NCBI GenBank assembly: GCA_039583875.1
Contig: CM077160.1
Span: forward strand, 117,663,895 to 117,727,894
DNA: 64,000 nucleotides
Direction of reading: 5' to 3'
From: Platanthera guangdongensis
Lineage: Eukaryota; Streptophyta; Magnoliopsida; Asparagales; Orchidaceae
Of the stretch, positions 41,605 to 53,461 are shown in pieces. Made by a program: the position numbers and the translations under genes. Position 1 is the stretch's first letter, and each line of letters begins with the position of its first letter. The notes under the pieces are model-generated. The model ran no database searches. It was not told the origin of the DNA and worked only from the letters and a program-made list of their open reading frames with translations.

Positions 41605-42636
41605 CAATCAATGACTTTCCTAACTGTCCCATAGAAAAACGGCATGTAATCGTCCATAGTCAATGCACGTTCTAATGGTAACATTCCGAGAAGATCTGAC
41701 ATTAAATGTTCAGGAATCAGCGCCAAGAAACGGGACGGGAACCTTGAAGAAGACAAAATCTGGATTCGTCGAGCGCAGAACACAATTCGTCGAGCTGAAC
41801 TTGTGTTCGTCAAGCTGAGCTTGAGTTCGTCGAGCTGAGCTTGATAGAGTTTGTCGACCAGACAATCTTCATTCATCTAACAGACATTCTTCATTCGTCG
41901 AGCTGAGAACCAAATTCGTCGACCTGAGAAAAGTTCTGGACTTAGACAAAATATCCTGCATTTGCTGAAATGTCGTGTCGACATAAATTGGTGTCGACAG
42001 ATTGATCTTGGTGTCGACACAAATCCTCTGGTGTTGACATAAGCTGGTGTCGACTGAAATCCTGGTGGCGACACAAACTGGTGTCGACTGAAATCTTGGT
42101 GTCGACACAAATCGTCTAGTGTCGACACAAACCCTAAGTGTCGACACAGATTCTCTGAGTCCAGAAATCGTCGAGTAGAGATTATCATTCGTCGACCTGA
42201 GAAGCTGACTTCGTCGACCTGAGAAGCTGTGAACTTGAGGTCCAAGTTCGTCGAGCTCAGAATATAATTCGTCGACCGAAGCATGAAGTTGGACTTAGAA
42301 AAATTTGAAGTTCTCCTGACTTTGGCTTGATGTAGAAACTGAGATTTAGTCGAACAGAGAACATAGATCGTCGAGCTCAGCACTAAGAATTGTCTCACGA
42401 TCGTCGAGCGCAGAATTCCTTTCGTCGAGCTGAGTTCGACGAACGTCGAACTCACTTTACTTAGTCTTGAAAACTTGTGAGTCTGGAATCTCTGAAGGTC
42501 TTGATGAAAGCTGGTCCATCTGGAGTTGAGCCTAAGGACTTAACCTAGACTCTAGGACACAAATTGACCCTGGCTATACATGATGGGTCACATCCTAAGT
42601 CAGTGAACCTAGCCCAAATCAACTAGGGATCCAACA
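41605..42636 (-). repeat. 3' LTR of element 3, inner part (U3 side)
   Basis: Continues the LTR broken at 29515 and aligns with about 54357-55386. Ends GGATCCAACA next to the polypurine tract. Holds motif arrays at 41765-42455. Confidence 0.93.
41765..42455. repeat. Mixed TCGTCGA and GTGTCGACAC arrays in the element 3 3' LTR
   Basis: Outer blocks of TTCGTCGAGCTGAG-type units (41765-41935 and 42165-42450) flank a central GTGTCGACA block (41975-42150). Both motif families thus coexist in one LTR, in a sandwich arrangement repeated at 54512-55205. Confidence 0.9.
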
Positions 42637-42653
42637 ATCTCCCCCTATTTGGG
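42637..42653 (-). promoter_or_regulatory. Polypurine tract of element 3
   Basis: The minus strand reads CCCAAATAGGGGGAGAT before the LTR. Confidence 0.9.
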
Positions 42654-42818
42654 TGAGGTCACTAACAGAGACTCAAGACAGAAAAACAAAGCAAGAAAAG
42701 AGATATATCTGGCAGAGAATTATAACACATGCAACAGATATATATACACACACAGCTTTGTTTAACAGATAGCACAGTTTAAAATAAATAACAGACAGAA
42801 ATTAAAACAATAAGAAAA

Positions 42819-45565
42819 TTACTTCTTTGGCTTCTTCTGCTGAGGTTTGTCTTCTTCTTTCTTTTCTCCTAGCTTCTTGAAAATGATTTATCTGTTAGGA
42901 TTTTGAGCTTGAGCCACTGTCATGGTTATATCAGCTGCCCCAATAATTTTCAATGATGTTGCTCTGGGGACAACTGCTTCTGGGTGAAGTTTCATATAGT
43001 CATAAACATTAAACAATTTGTTACCTTTGTCAAACCTCGTCAGCTCTTCCTTTCTATACTTTGACATAGTTGAAAGACCAGAGATATCTTTTCCTTCTGC
43101 TTTGGCTTTATTTATCAAAGATAGACCAATCAGCTCTTGGTACCTACCCATTTTTGCAGTATTAGCAGTCTCTGGATCTTCAAAAGGAATTGGAGGGGAG
43201 TCTGGCTTCTTTGGGCTTTCAGCTTTATGAGCTTCAGAACTTTGTTGCTGCTGCTGCTTATGTTGACTACCTGAGGAGGATGGCCTCTACTGGCTGCTTC
43301 CAGAAGATCTCCCTGAGTGTCTTTGATAAGTTTGCATTGGGGTAGATCTCTGGGAGATAGAGCCACTGGCACCAGCTACCGGAGGAGGAGTAGGATCCTT
43401 CCTGTATCTGTGCACTAGAGGAGGGGAATATCTCCTGCTTCTCTTTCTATCTTTCTGCTGGTTTTTGGATAGCCACATCCATGCTGGCATTCCCTTATAT
43501 GGAATCACATTGTGCAGAATATAGTAGGGAGTGTCTGCAGTGGGATTTGGCTTGGGAGAAGGAGCAGCCTTTCTCTTATTTGCCAACAATCTCTTTTTCC
43601 TGCTAGCTGCATCCTCATCAGAATCAATTTCATCATCATCAAATTCTGAATCCTGAGGGGTATCATATAATGAATCCAAAGCTTTTAAGGCTTTATCAGA
43701 AACAAAAGCCTTTGCTGGAGGAGAGGCAGAAGGTTCATGAATATGGGTATCAGCAACTACAGAAGAAATATCTGTATAAGATTCAGAAATACAAGAGACA
43801 GAGCTTTCAGCTACTGTCTTATTCTCTTCTTCAATGTCTACCTGAATAAGCTCATCTAGAGTAGGCATTGGAGAGTCATCCATAATAAAGTCTGGTGCTG
43901 AGACTGGCACTAGAGTGTCTTCTGGAATGACCTCTGGGATGGAAGCTGAGAAGGAGGCTGAAGCTGAGAGAGCAAAATTGTCAGAGTTTCTTGGCAACTG
44001 CTGGACTGGCTGGAGAGGTATAAGGTACCATAGCCAAATAAGGCTTAGAGAAATCTGTTGGAGGGAATTTCATATGTACAGAGTCAAAACTTCTCAACAG
44101 AACTGATAAATTCACTGTGGGATTTAAATAGAAATCACCAACAGGAAGTTTTTGAGCAACTCACCCATCCAGATCAATGTCAGTATCCATAAATTGAATT
44201 AACTCAGACATCTCAGCATCAAAGTCTGTCAAACTTGGTGTATCCTTATCTGAATCTGAACTGCAACTTCATCACAGAGCATCTCCCCCTGCCTGGGTTC
44301 AGGAAGACCTGGAGCCAGGCCCCTAGATGAAGAGGGGACAGCATAAAGAAGAGAGATCTGGGCAGATAAGGAATTAATTGAGGTCACAAGAGGTGTAATG
44401 GCCTCTTGGATCAAGGATTTAATGAGAGGTGTGAGCAAAGGAATGAGGGTAGATGGATCAAATGGGGAAGGGGAAGGAATGGGAGGAAGAATAACAGATG
44501 GGGTGGGGGCATCTTGCATGATTGTGTCTGATGGTATAATGTAAGATGGAATGGTGGATAAGTGTGGAGGAGAGGAGACTGTGGAGGTGTAGGAATATGA
44601 ATGTCCTGAGGGGAATCTGTAGGAGTGGGTTGATGATCAACTTGCAAGGGGGAAGATGGAGGTGGAGATGGAATGTATGTCAGGTCAAGTGGTGGAGATG
44701 GAGGAGGGGTAGATACATGAGGAGGCTTCTTTGGAGGAAGAGGTGCTGGAATAGATGGTTCAGATGGAGGAACCTATTCAACAGGGTGGGGAGCGGCCTT
44801 TACAGCCCTTGTGCTCTCAGAAGTTTGGAGGGAGTAGGAAGAAGCCTTTGAGGGCTTGGAGATGGTCCTCTCACACCTGCCAAACAGAGCGCAAGTGAGG
44901 CGCTTGCTGGCGTTTATAGAGATGGTCGGGGAGACCATACATTCAGCAGCCTTCTCTTTGAGAAATACTCCCAATATTCTGCCAAAGCAGACTTCCTTCT
45001 TGCTGTTTTTCTTTCTGATCAGTTCAAAGAACAACTTACTCCAATCAACCTGTCGCTTATTCACTACTGCACACATTATCAAAAATTGGTGACGAGTAAT
45101 ATAGTCGTGAGCAGAGTGCTTGGCCATCAGAATCTTTCCCGTAATATCTGCCAGAAATTAGTAGGCGGCGGATAATTGCTTTTTCAACAACTTATTAGGG
45201 TTGTTCCCAGAGAAACCCATTAGTTTCAGCATATCACTAAATTCCTCAGAATCCATTTCCAGATTGTCTTCTCCATTCACTAATCCAAATATTTCAGTGA
45301 GAACTGCGGGAGAGAGGGAAACAACAGTGTTCCCTATATTACCGGTCAAAACATCTTCTTCAGACACTGTAGATGTATATACCCATTCCCGTATTTCCGT
45401 TCCATGAAGTTTGATGCGTCTGGTCATGTAGTCCTTTAAATTTAGTTCTTCCAGTAGTTCCAAGATGTAAAGGAAGATGGGGTCAGAGTGTTGAAATGAC
45501 TCAAAGTCCATGTCGAATCCTGTATCAAACTTCATTGCAACCAAAGCACCTGAGGGAATCGCCAT
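42819..45565 (-). pseudogene. ORF3 of copia element 3 (broken)
   Basis: The ATG 45563-45565 follows TTTTTCTTGCAG on the minus strand. N-terminal domain as in element 2: MKFDTGFDMDFESF, LSPAVLTEIFGLVNGED, then a TAA at 45158-45160, then ILMAKHSAHDYITRHQ, FGRILGVFLKEKAAEC and CALFGRCERTISKPSK. The Pro/Ser-rich linker has a TAG at 44771-44773 and frame changes near 44500-44560, 43995 and 43290. The second conserved block (TPYYILHNVIPYKGMPAWM, LSKNQQKDRKRSRRY) and the C-terminal YMKLHPEAVVPRA are present. Ends at TAA 42819-42821 after a Lys-rich tail. Two blocks shared with element 2 and separated by a fast-changing linker argue that the protein was once under selection. Confidence 0.8.
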
Positions 45566-45684
45566 TGATGTCCTGCAAGAAAAACACAGAGAGAAACGGC
45601 GATCAAGAGCAAAGGAACTGAAAGCGCGGGACGGAGGTCGAAGAAAACCTAGATATAAGATTTTCAGAATATGAAACGACAGAC

Positions 45685-45960
45685 TCCGTTCCACGAAAAA
45701 GAAACATTCTTCGAACTGAGCTCGACGAAATAAATTATAGACAGATAATTCGTCGATCTCATCCAGAAGAATGGAAAACAGTTCGTCGAACTCCGTTCGA
45801 TGAAATGTCTTTCTGAAGCAAAGTTCGTCGATCTATGGTCGACGAAAATTGTATCCTCACACAAAGAATTCGTCGATCTCCGTTCGACGAAAATCTCTCA
45901 AACTTTCCCTAATTCGTCGAACTCCGTTCGACGAACTCTGGAAAATTCGTCGAATGCAGA
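45685..45960. repeat. TTCGTCGA/TCGACGAA tract between pol and ORF3, element 3
   Basis: Units such as AATTCGTCGATCTCCGTTCG and AACTCCGTTCGACGAA repeat about six times in the pol-ORF3 spacer, beginning directly after the pol stop. Confidence 0.85.
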
Positions 45961-45966
45961 CAGAAA

Positions 45967-47863
45967 CTAGGTTAACTCTTCTCCATCAATCATTCCCAGT
46001 TGATTTATAAATAACAGAAGGGTTTTCTCATCTAATGGCTTGGTGAAAATATCTGCTCTCTGTAGATCAGTAGGAATGTGGATCAAGTTAATTTTCTTTT
46101 TGTACACATTATCTCTAATGAAATGATGTCTTATTTCAATATGTTTAGTCCTAGAATGGTGAACTGGATTCTGTGCTATAACAATAGCACTAGTATTATC
46201 ATAAAATAAAGTTGAATTATTTAAGTTGACACCATAATCTAAGAGTTGGTTTTGTATCCATAGCATTTGTGAACAGCAACTACCAGCAGCCATGTATTCA
46301 GCTTCTACAGTTGATGTAGACACAGATGCCTGCTTTTTACAAAACCAGGAGACAAGTCTCATACCAAGGAACTGGTATGTTCCAGGGGTACTTTTCCTGT
46401 CCACTCTACATCCAGCATAGTCAACATCTGAGTATCCAGTTAACTCAAACTCTGACTCTACAGGATACCAGAGCCCTAGACTAGGGCAACTCTTTATATA
46501 TCTCAAAATTCTTTTTAGGAAAATAAGGTGAGATTCTTTAGGGTTCACTTGGAACCTAGCACAAAGGCATGTGACAAACATTATATCGGGTCTTCTAGTT
46601 GTTAGGTATAATAGGGATCCAACAATTGCCCTATAATTTTTCTGATCTACTGGTTTCCCTGCAGCATCAGAATCCACAACAACATTTGTAGCCATAGGGG
46701 TTTTCATCCCTGAAGCATCACCCATCCCAAACTTTTTGATAAGATCTTTAGCATACTTAGCTTGGGAGAGGAAGATACCATCTGGGAGCCGCTTCACTTG
46801 GAGACCAAGGAAGTAGGAAAGCTCACCCATGCTACTCATCTCAAATTTTGAATGCATGAGGTCAGCAAACCTCTTGCACAATTTGGGATCAGTAGACCCA
46901 AAAATAATGTCATCCACATAAATTTGTACTAACAATATTTGGTCCTTATGATGTCTAGTGAAAAGTATTTTATCTATGGTTCCTCTTGTAAATTCATGCT
47001 CTAAGAGAAAGCTTACTATGGTCTCATACCAAGCTCTTGGAGCTTGCTTTAGACCATAGAGAGTTTTATGCAATTTGAAAACAAAAGAGGGTTGAGTTGG
47101 AGAGATAAAACCTGGAGGTTGTTCTACATAAACCTCTTCCTGAAGTATTCCATTCAGAAATGCACTTTTGACATCCATCTGGTAGACCTTGAATCTCTTG
47201 TAAGCTGTATAGGCAAGGAATATCCTAATGACCTCTAACCTTGCTACAGGAGCAAAGGTTTGGTCATAGTCTATTCCTTCCTCTTGTCTGTAGCCTTAAG
47301 CAACAAGTCTAGCCTTGTTCCTCACTATGTTGCCTTGTGCATCCAACTTGTTCCTATAGACCCATTTGGTTCCAATAACTGGGTAGTTATGGGGTCTTGG
47401 AACCAAATCCCACACTCTACATCTCTCAAACTGATTGAGTTCCTCTTGCATTGCAATGATCCAGTGGGGATCTTGCTCTGCCTCATGTGTGGTGAGAGGT
47501 TCAATTTAAGAGAGAAAACATGCATGCATGAAGTCTTGGTTGAGTTGATGCCTTGTTTGTACACCTACTGAGATGTCTCCAATCACTTGAGATCTAGGGT
47601 GATCTCTGAGTGTGACAAGATCAGTTGATGGAGTTGGTTGAGCAACAGCTTCAGTATTTAATTCCTCTTGGGAAATGATACTGGCTGTTGGGGGAAGGTC
47701 AACCACTTCCTCTTGACTTTCCTCATCACTATCTTCAGCATCCTGTGGAGTGGGATGGTTTGATACCTCTTGGGTAAGGTTCAGTCCATCCATAGACTCA
47801 CACAATGGTGGAACCTGCAAAGAGCTTATGGTAGAAATTTCTTTCTCCTTGTATGACATGTTA
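45967..47863 (-). pseudogene. Pol of copia element 3, RT-RNase H part
   Basis: Minus strand. An acidic linker with TPSTDLVTLRDHPRSQVIGD (47560-47650) precedes RT. 45967-47178 is open: [44 protein letters not shown], then RNase H with [45 protein letters not shown] and [10 protein letters not shown], ending EELT-stop at 45967. Stops at 47506-47508 and 47296-47298 replace Gln codons present in element 2. The upstream half of pol resumes at 50022 beyond the TGTTA-flanked insertion. Confidence 0.9.
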
Positions 47864-49652
47864 TGTAACGCCCCCACCTGTCACATGACATATAACGGTG
47901 GGTCCGACCGGGGCCCCACGCCATATCTCACAGACAAGCGAAGGAATCACGTGTGGAAATCAAAATCGATGCGTATCCTTAACTCATCCATTCTAGCGCA
48001 GCATTTTTTTTTGTTACCATGAACTCAAACCAGAATGTCCACCAATATATAAATACCACATTTATATATATCACAACACCAGGAATGTATACAACCCACA
48101 CACCCTGGCCTTATGGCCTTACAGGTTCCTCTTTTACACAACATTCATTTCGTACATCGGCACGCAGGCCGGCCACACATGAAATCCAAACACCACTCTT
48201 CACATGGCCTTCAAGGGCCAACAACAGCAAGCTAGCCATTCCACTTATTCATTTCAAGCCGCGGCACCTGCAATGAGACATCCACCAAAAAGAGGCAAAA
48301 CAAAGTAACGGTCAGCATTTGGCTGACCCATTATAACGACCCTACCCCCTACCCGGGGTAGTGGTTCCTTCCCTGCATACAGTGCTCATCAAGTATCATC
48401 AAACAGCATATCTATATCATTCTCTTTATCCAACTAGCAAACACATGACATCACAAACGCTGGAATCCACCAGACGTTCCGTGCACTCAGGGCACCTTCT
48501 TGGCGTACCGGAATCCACCAGTCATACACCGTCGATTCGAGGCTTTAACTTGTTGGTTGACCGGCCCTAGTCAACCAGTCTCGCAAGCTGGCGACATCCC
48601 GCACAAACCACACAGAGGTATAACCTCACAGCATCCGACAACCAGAGTAGGTCGACCCACAACATGTGGTGTAGCACGCCGGGTTTATCCAAGCTCCCCA
48701 GGCAATGTCTACCCATCGACCCCCCTCCTATCCGATCGACCCACACTATGTGGTGCAGCAAGCCGGGTTTAACTCGGCTCCCCAAGCATTGCCACCCATC
48801 GATCCCTCTAACTAACTAGATCAACCCACCCTAGTGGTGTAACAGGCCGGGTTTATCACGAGCTCACCAGACATGCTACCAATTGATCATATCACAACCA
48901 GGAGCTTTGCCAAAGCCTCCTCACATTCCGCATCACATCCATCCATTCAGCACAAGAGAAAACCATTTGCATCTCATCACATCCACGGAGTCTTCTCCGG
49001 TTTACCCATGAACATCACCAATCCAGACTACCGGTCCAGATAGGCTTCACACAGCATGCCTATGCCGTACTCCATATTTCCGGCTCTAGATGCAGACTCA
49101 ACAAAGGAATCACTTCACGGATATCCACCTCTTGGTGGAGGATTCCAAGCACATGCATAAAGGAAGGACTTCGATGTCCAAGAAGGAGATCGTTACCCTT
49201 GCAGACCGCTTCGGCGCCATGAAGTAGCCGGATGGAAATCACCGCCTCGACTTCGCCTTCACGAATCCTCTCTCGGATCTTCGCTCCGCACTCCGCAGCT
49301 CCTACAGCAGCTGGTAGACTCCTCCCTTCCCTCTGACCTTAGCCTTTCTTCCTCCCTTGCTTAAAAGAAATGAAGAAGAAGAAGAAGAAAAGGGGAGTTA
49401 AAACCCCTTTTTTCTCGGCCTTCACCACACCTGGACAGAGCCCAACCATTGGATCCAGGAAGAGGGAAACAAACGGCTCAGATTTGCACTTTTTATTGTA
49501 ACACCCCTAGCCGATCCAACATGACAGCGTCACGGCTCCGCTCTAGGCGATGCTACCGGGCTGCAGCCCAAGTACCCCAACCTCTCTCCAGCCCACTGGC
49601 GGGTTTTTGGTGGCCACAGCCTCCCTTTGATGAGGTAAACTCGATAGTCAAG

Positions 49653-49728
49653 CCCGCACTACGGGGACTTCCCAGGAGGTCACCCATCCCAGTACTACTC
49701 TAGCCCGAGCACGCTTAACTATGGAGTT
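49653..49728 (-). other. 5S rRNA-derived segment, left arm
   Basis: The minus strand contains AGTTAAGCGTGCTCGGGCT, GTAGTACTGGGATGGGTGA and CCTCC, matching the 3' half of plant 5S rRNA (internal control region and beyond). It is partial and diverged, so not a functional 5S gene. Confidence 0.75.
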
Positions 49729-49784
49729 CTTTCAACTCTCATCACCAATTGAGTTGCAGCTCAATTGGTGATGAGAGTTGAAAG

Positions 49785-49860
49785 AACTTCATAGTTAAGC
49801 GTGCTCGGGCTGGAGTAGTACTGGGATGGGTGACCTCCTGTGAAGTCCCCGTAGTGCGGG
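49785..49860 (+). other. 5S rRNA-derived segment, right arm
   Basis: Same 5S-like sequence on the plus strand (ATAGTTAAGCGTGCTCGGGC, then GATGGGTGACCTCC), a mirror image of the left arm. It may keep pol III internal promoter boxes. Confidence 0.75.
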
Positions 49861-50021
49861 CTTGACTATCGAGTTTACCTCATCAAAGGGAGGCTGTGGC
49901 CACCAACAACCCGCCAGTGGGCTGGAGAGGGGTTGGGGTGCTTGGGCTGCAGCCCGGTAGCATCGCCTAGAGCGGAGCCGTGACGCTGTCACGTTGGATC
50001 GGCTAGGGGTGTTACATGTTA

Positions 50022-51298
50022 GTCTCATCAAAAGATACATGAACAGATTCCTCAATTTTAAGAGTTGATTTATTGTATACCCTATAAGCTTTACTGATCA
50101 TGGAGTATCCCAAAAATACTCCTTCATCAGCTTTAGCTTGAAATTTTGCTAAGTATCTCTTGTCATTATTGTGAATGTAACAAATACAACCAAAGATTTT
50201 GAAGTAATCTACTTTAGGTTTCGTCCCTTGGAGTAATTCATAGGGAGTCTTGCCCTTCAGTTTATGTATCAAACTTCTATTCAACACATAGTTGGAGGTA
50301 TTCACTGCCTCTGCCCAAAAGGATAGAGGAAGGTGAGCATCTGACAACAATGTAGTAGCAGATTCAATAAGTGTTCTATTTTTCCTTTCAGCTACCCCAT
50401 TTTGTTGAGTAGTTCTAGGAGCTGAGAAAGTGTGTCTGATCCCTTCACTTTGACAGAACTCTTGCATAAGAAGATAATCAAACTCTGTCCCATGATCACT
50501 TCTGATCAGGGCAATGTGAGTGTTGAACTCAGTCTGTATGCATTTGAGAAACTCTGTCAAACACTTAAAGTTATCAGACTTCTTACTCAGAAAGAACACC
50601 CATGTGAATCTAGAGAAGTCATCTACAACTACTAAGGTATAAGATTTCCCTCCTAAGCTTTGTACTGTAATGGGTCCAAAAAGATCCATGTGTAACAGAT
50701 ACAAAATCCTAGGTGAATCACTCTTATTAAGTGACTTGAAACTATTTTTGGTTTGCTTGCCTAATTGACAAGCCCTGCAGAGTCCTTCCTTCTTGTAGGG
50801 GCCAGAAGGTAGTCCTCTAACAAGGTTGTCCTTGGATAGCCTAGCAATGGTTCTAAGGTCTATATGCCCTAGTCTCTTATGCCATAATTCATTAGGTCTA
50901 CAAATAGAGTTGAACAAGCAAATGTCTACCTTGGTTGAAAGAAAATCTACAAGATAGATGTTACCTTTCCTTTTACCTGTCAACACATTTGTGTTGTCAT
51001 CTGATTTGATCTTGCATAAGGATTTGCTGAAAGTCACTTGGTAACCTTCATCACACAGTTGACTGATACTGATCAAGTTGTGCTTCAGTCCTTCCACATA
51101 GGCTACTTTCCTGAATGTGACTGTGCCAATCTGGACTGCACCATATCCTTTTGTTAGACCAAAGTTTGAATCACCAAATATTACTTTGGGTCCAAGCTTG
51201 GCTTTGAAGGATGTGAAGTTGTCCTTGTTTCCTGTCATGTGTTTTGAGCACCCACTATCCAGATACCATTGTTGGTTTGATGTTGGATAGGTCTTCAC
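50022..51298 (-). pseudogene. Pol of copia element 3, protease-integrase part
   Basis: Minus strand, open from about 51298 to the insertion. Protease WYLDSGCSKHMTGNKDN; pre-integrase LWHKRLGHIDLRT; zinc motif CRACQLGKQT; integrase core [66 protein letters not shown]. Gag stop TAA (about 51335) and a TAG (51302-51304) lie just upstream in the same frame. Element 2 has CAG at the TAG position. The open frame ends where the composite unit is inserted, so the polyprotein is cut between integrase and RT. Confidence 0.9.
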
Positions 51299-51334
51299 CT
51301 ACACATAAAGCAATTTACTTGTTTTTGACCCAGT

Positions 51335-53329
51335 TTACTTGGGCCTAGGTTGATAACCTTTGAATTCAGAAATAAAAGACATCTCTGGTTGACTCTTATA
51401 GCCTTCAGGATGATATCTCCTAGGAGGTATTATCCATTCAGTATAGGAGTTAAACCATTGAGATGTAGAACCTCTAGGATTGAACTTTGATTTGCCTTTG
51501 AAAGAGTTTTCAAAACTCTGAGCTCTGTTCGACGATCTCTGAGCTGAGTTCGACGATCTTGGGTCAGATCGTCGAGCTCCGTTCGAAGATCGACTGTGCC
51601 AGAGTTCAGGCTTTAGAGTTCGTTGACCTGAGCTCGACGATTTAGCCTGAGATCGTTGAGCTCCATTCGGCGATCGTCTAGCTCCGTTCGACGATTTATG
51701 TTGAACTTTGGTTTTCTTAGGTAGATCAGAATTCTTCCTAGCTACCTCTACAACTCCCTTGCCTTTATCAGAGATAAACTTGATTGGGGTTGTTAATACT
51801 GCAGGTTGGCTAGATGAGGCACCCAAGCCCAGTGTACTGTTGAATCTTGAGTTCACTGTGCTTGTAATGTCCATTAGTTTGATACTTCTCTCATTGAGGG
51901 ATTCTTCAAACTTCTTGGCCTTTGATAGTTCACTTTCCAGTGAGGCTATTTGTTCCCTACAGCATTCCAACTCCTCAGAGAGTTTGAGGTTTTCTGATTT
52001 TAAAGTACTGTGTTCAGATAATTGATTTCTGAGAGAAATAATTTCCTTCTCAGATTTTAGTAAATCTAAACATAGTGCTTTAAACTCACACTTGAAGTCC
52101 TCAGAAGTAAAATCAAAAGAACTTATTACCTGGTCCTCTTCAGATTGAGTTTCTGATTCAGATTCTGACTCTTCTGCATCAGAATTTTGTTGAGAGGCAT
52201 TGATAACCATCATGCAGAACTCTTTTTCTTCAGCATCATCTTCATCATCACTAGAGTTGGATGAAGCTTCAGATTCTTCTTCTGTCTCACTCCAAGTTTC
52301 AGCAACAAACCCCTTCCTGGTGTGTTTGTTCTTGCTGGAGGAGGGTTTGTCATTGTTGTTCTTCCTGAAGTCTTTGTCTTTTCTTCTTTCTTTCCTGTCC
52401 TTTCTGTCCTTATACTGATTTTCTGGACAGTCAAACACCATGTGGCCTGTTTTCCTTCATCCAAAACAAATAATCTCTTTGTTATTTGATTTGTCATACC
52501 TTGGCTTGTCATGCCCTCTGGAAGACTTTTTCCTGAAATCTTTCCTGGCGATTTTGTAAAATCTTTTGGCCAGTAGGCTTAGCAGCTCTTCATTGCCTGT
52601 GACTTTGTCTTCAGGCTGATCTTCAATGGCTTTGAAAGCTATTGATTTTTCTTTTCTTGTAGCTGGTGAGGCAGCCTTCTGCTCTTCTTCTCTGTTCTTG
52701 ATGAGCAGCTCATAAGACTTGAGCTTGCCCAAGAGAGCTTCAGTTGTGATCTCATTTAGGCTTCTGACATCCTTGATTGGCCAGATCCTTGAGTCCCAAG
52801 TGCTTGGGAAGCACATTAGGATTTTATCATTGAGCTCAGTCAATGAGATCTCCTTGTCCAAAGTCTTCAGTTCATTGACTATAAGGCTGAGTCTATTATA
52901 CATATCTGATACTGACTCAGCTTCTCCTTTCTTGAAGTTCTCATACTGGGTTATGAGATGAGATCTTCTATCTTTTCTCTCATCAGCAGATCCTGAGACT
53001 ATCTCAGATAGCTTGTCCCAGATGTCCTTTGCTGAGTTGCATTCAGCTACCTTTTGGAATATTTCATCAGACATAGTTTGGGCTAGAATGTTCATAGCCT
53101 TTGCATCAGCCAATTTCCATTTCTTGATTTCTGCATCTGTTCCTGAAGGAGGTGGAACAGCACTTGTACTTGTATTTTCTGGAGGTCTTGGACACACTGT
53201 CAAAACAGAATTGAAAATGTCTTCATCAATAGAGTTCGTGTATAGTCTAATCCTTGCCTTCCAAAGTGCAAACTTAGATAGATTGCACACTAGAGGTCTG
53301 GTGCTAGCATAATCTTTATTTTGGGCCAT
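51335..53329 (-). pseudogene. Gag of copia element 3
   Basis: The ATG 53327-53329 starts MAQNKDYASTRPL. The capsid region is closely similar to element 2 (CNLSKFALWKARIRLY, LSEIVSGSADERK, LNDKILMCFPSTW). A frameshift at 52441-52460 falls in the zinc knuckle (after CFG), so the knuckle is destroyed. Downstream the frame is open: Lys/Asp-rich stretch, acidic region, coiled-coil-like segment (LKSEKEIISLRNQLSEHS…), then the motif-encoded SSN…RRS repeat (51515-51710) and the tail YTEWIIPPRRYHPEGYKSQP. Ends TAA at 51335, with pol in the same frame. Confidence 0.88.
51515..51710 (-). repeat. In-frame TCGTCGA repeat inside gag, element 3
   Basis: Same location and coding phase as 38100-38340 of element 2, with more decay. 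Units read SSNGARRSDPR, SSNSAQRS and similar. The motif is that of the LTR tracts. Confidence 0.8.
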
Positions 53330-53447
53330 GTTCTGTGAAGAAATAAATCTAACCACAAACTTAAAACAAGCAGATCTAACTAGAGGGATCTTTGGGTTCA
53401 GGTGTTAGCCTGTGCAACCACTAAGGTGTGGTATTTTAACAAACCTG

Positions 53448-53459
53448 GCTCTGATACCA
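53448..53459 (-). promoter_or_regulatory. Initiator-Met tRNA primer-binding site of element 3
   Basis: The minus strand reads TGGTATCAGAGC, two bases from the LTR edge at 53462. Confidence 0.93.
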
Positions 53460-53461
53460 AT

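Larger units (their letters stand above)
47864..50016 (-). mobile_element. TGTTA-flanked composite: gypsy LTR-like unit ending in a 5S palindrome
   Basis: 2153 bases, TGTAACGCCCCC…GGTGTTACA, inserted in pol of element 3 with perfect duplications TGTTA (47859-47863 and 50017-50021). 47864 to about 49490 resembles the LTR of gypsy A (5249 onward) in ATGACATATAAC, GGCCTTACA, CGCAGGCCGGCCACACATG and AACGGCTCAGAT. There is no gag or pol, so by content it is a solo LTR. Its last 520 bases are instead a 5S-related inverted repeat with no counterpart in the A LTR. The duplication brackets both parts, so they probably moved as one unit. Confidence 0.75.
49497..50016. repeat. 520-bp inverted repeat with 5S-like arms (Cassandra-like)
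   Basis: Two 260-base arms, TGTAACACCCCTAGCC… and its reverse complement, meet without a spacer at 49756/49757. I count about eight mismatches (about 97 % identity). The arms carry 5S rRNA-like sequence facing outward. Such 5S segments are the hallmark of Cassandra TRIM LTRs, but those are direct repeats; here the halves are head to head. Confidence 0.85.

Noticed and set aside
49785..49860. Functional 5S rRNA gene
   Set aside because: Only the 3' half is recognisable, with substitutions and a broken terminal region, and it is part of an inverted mobile repeat.
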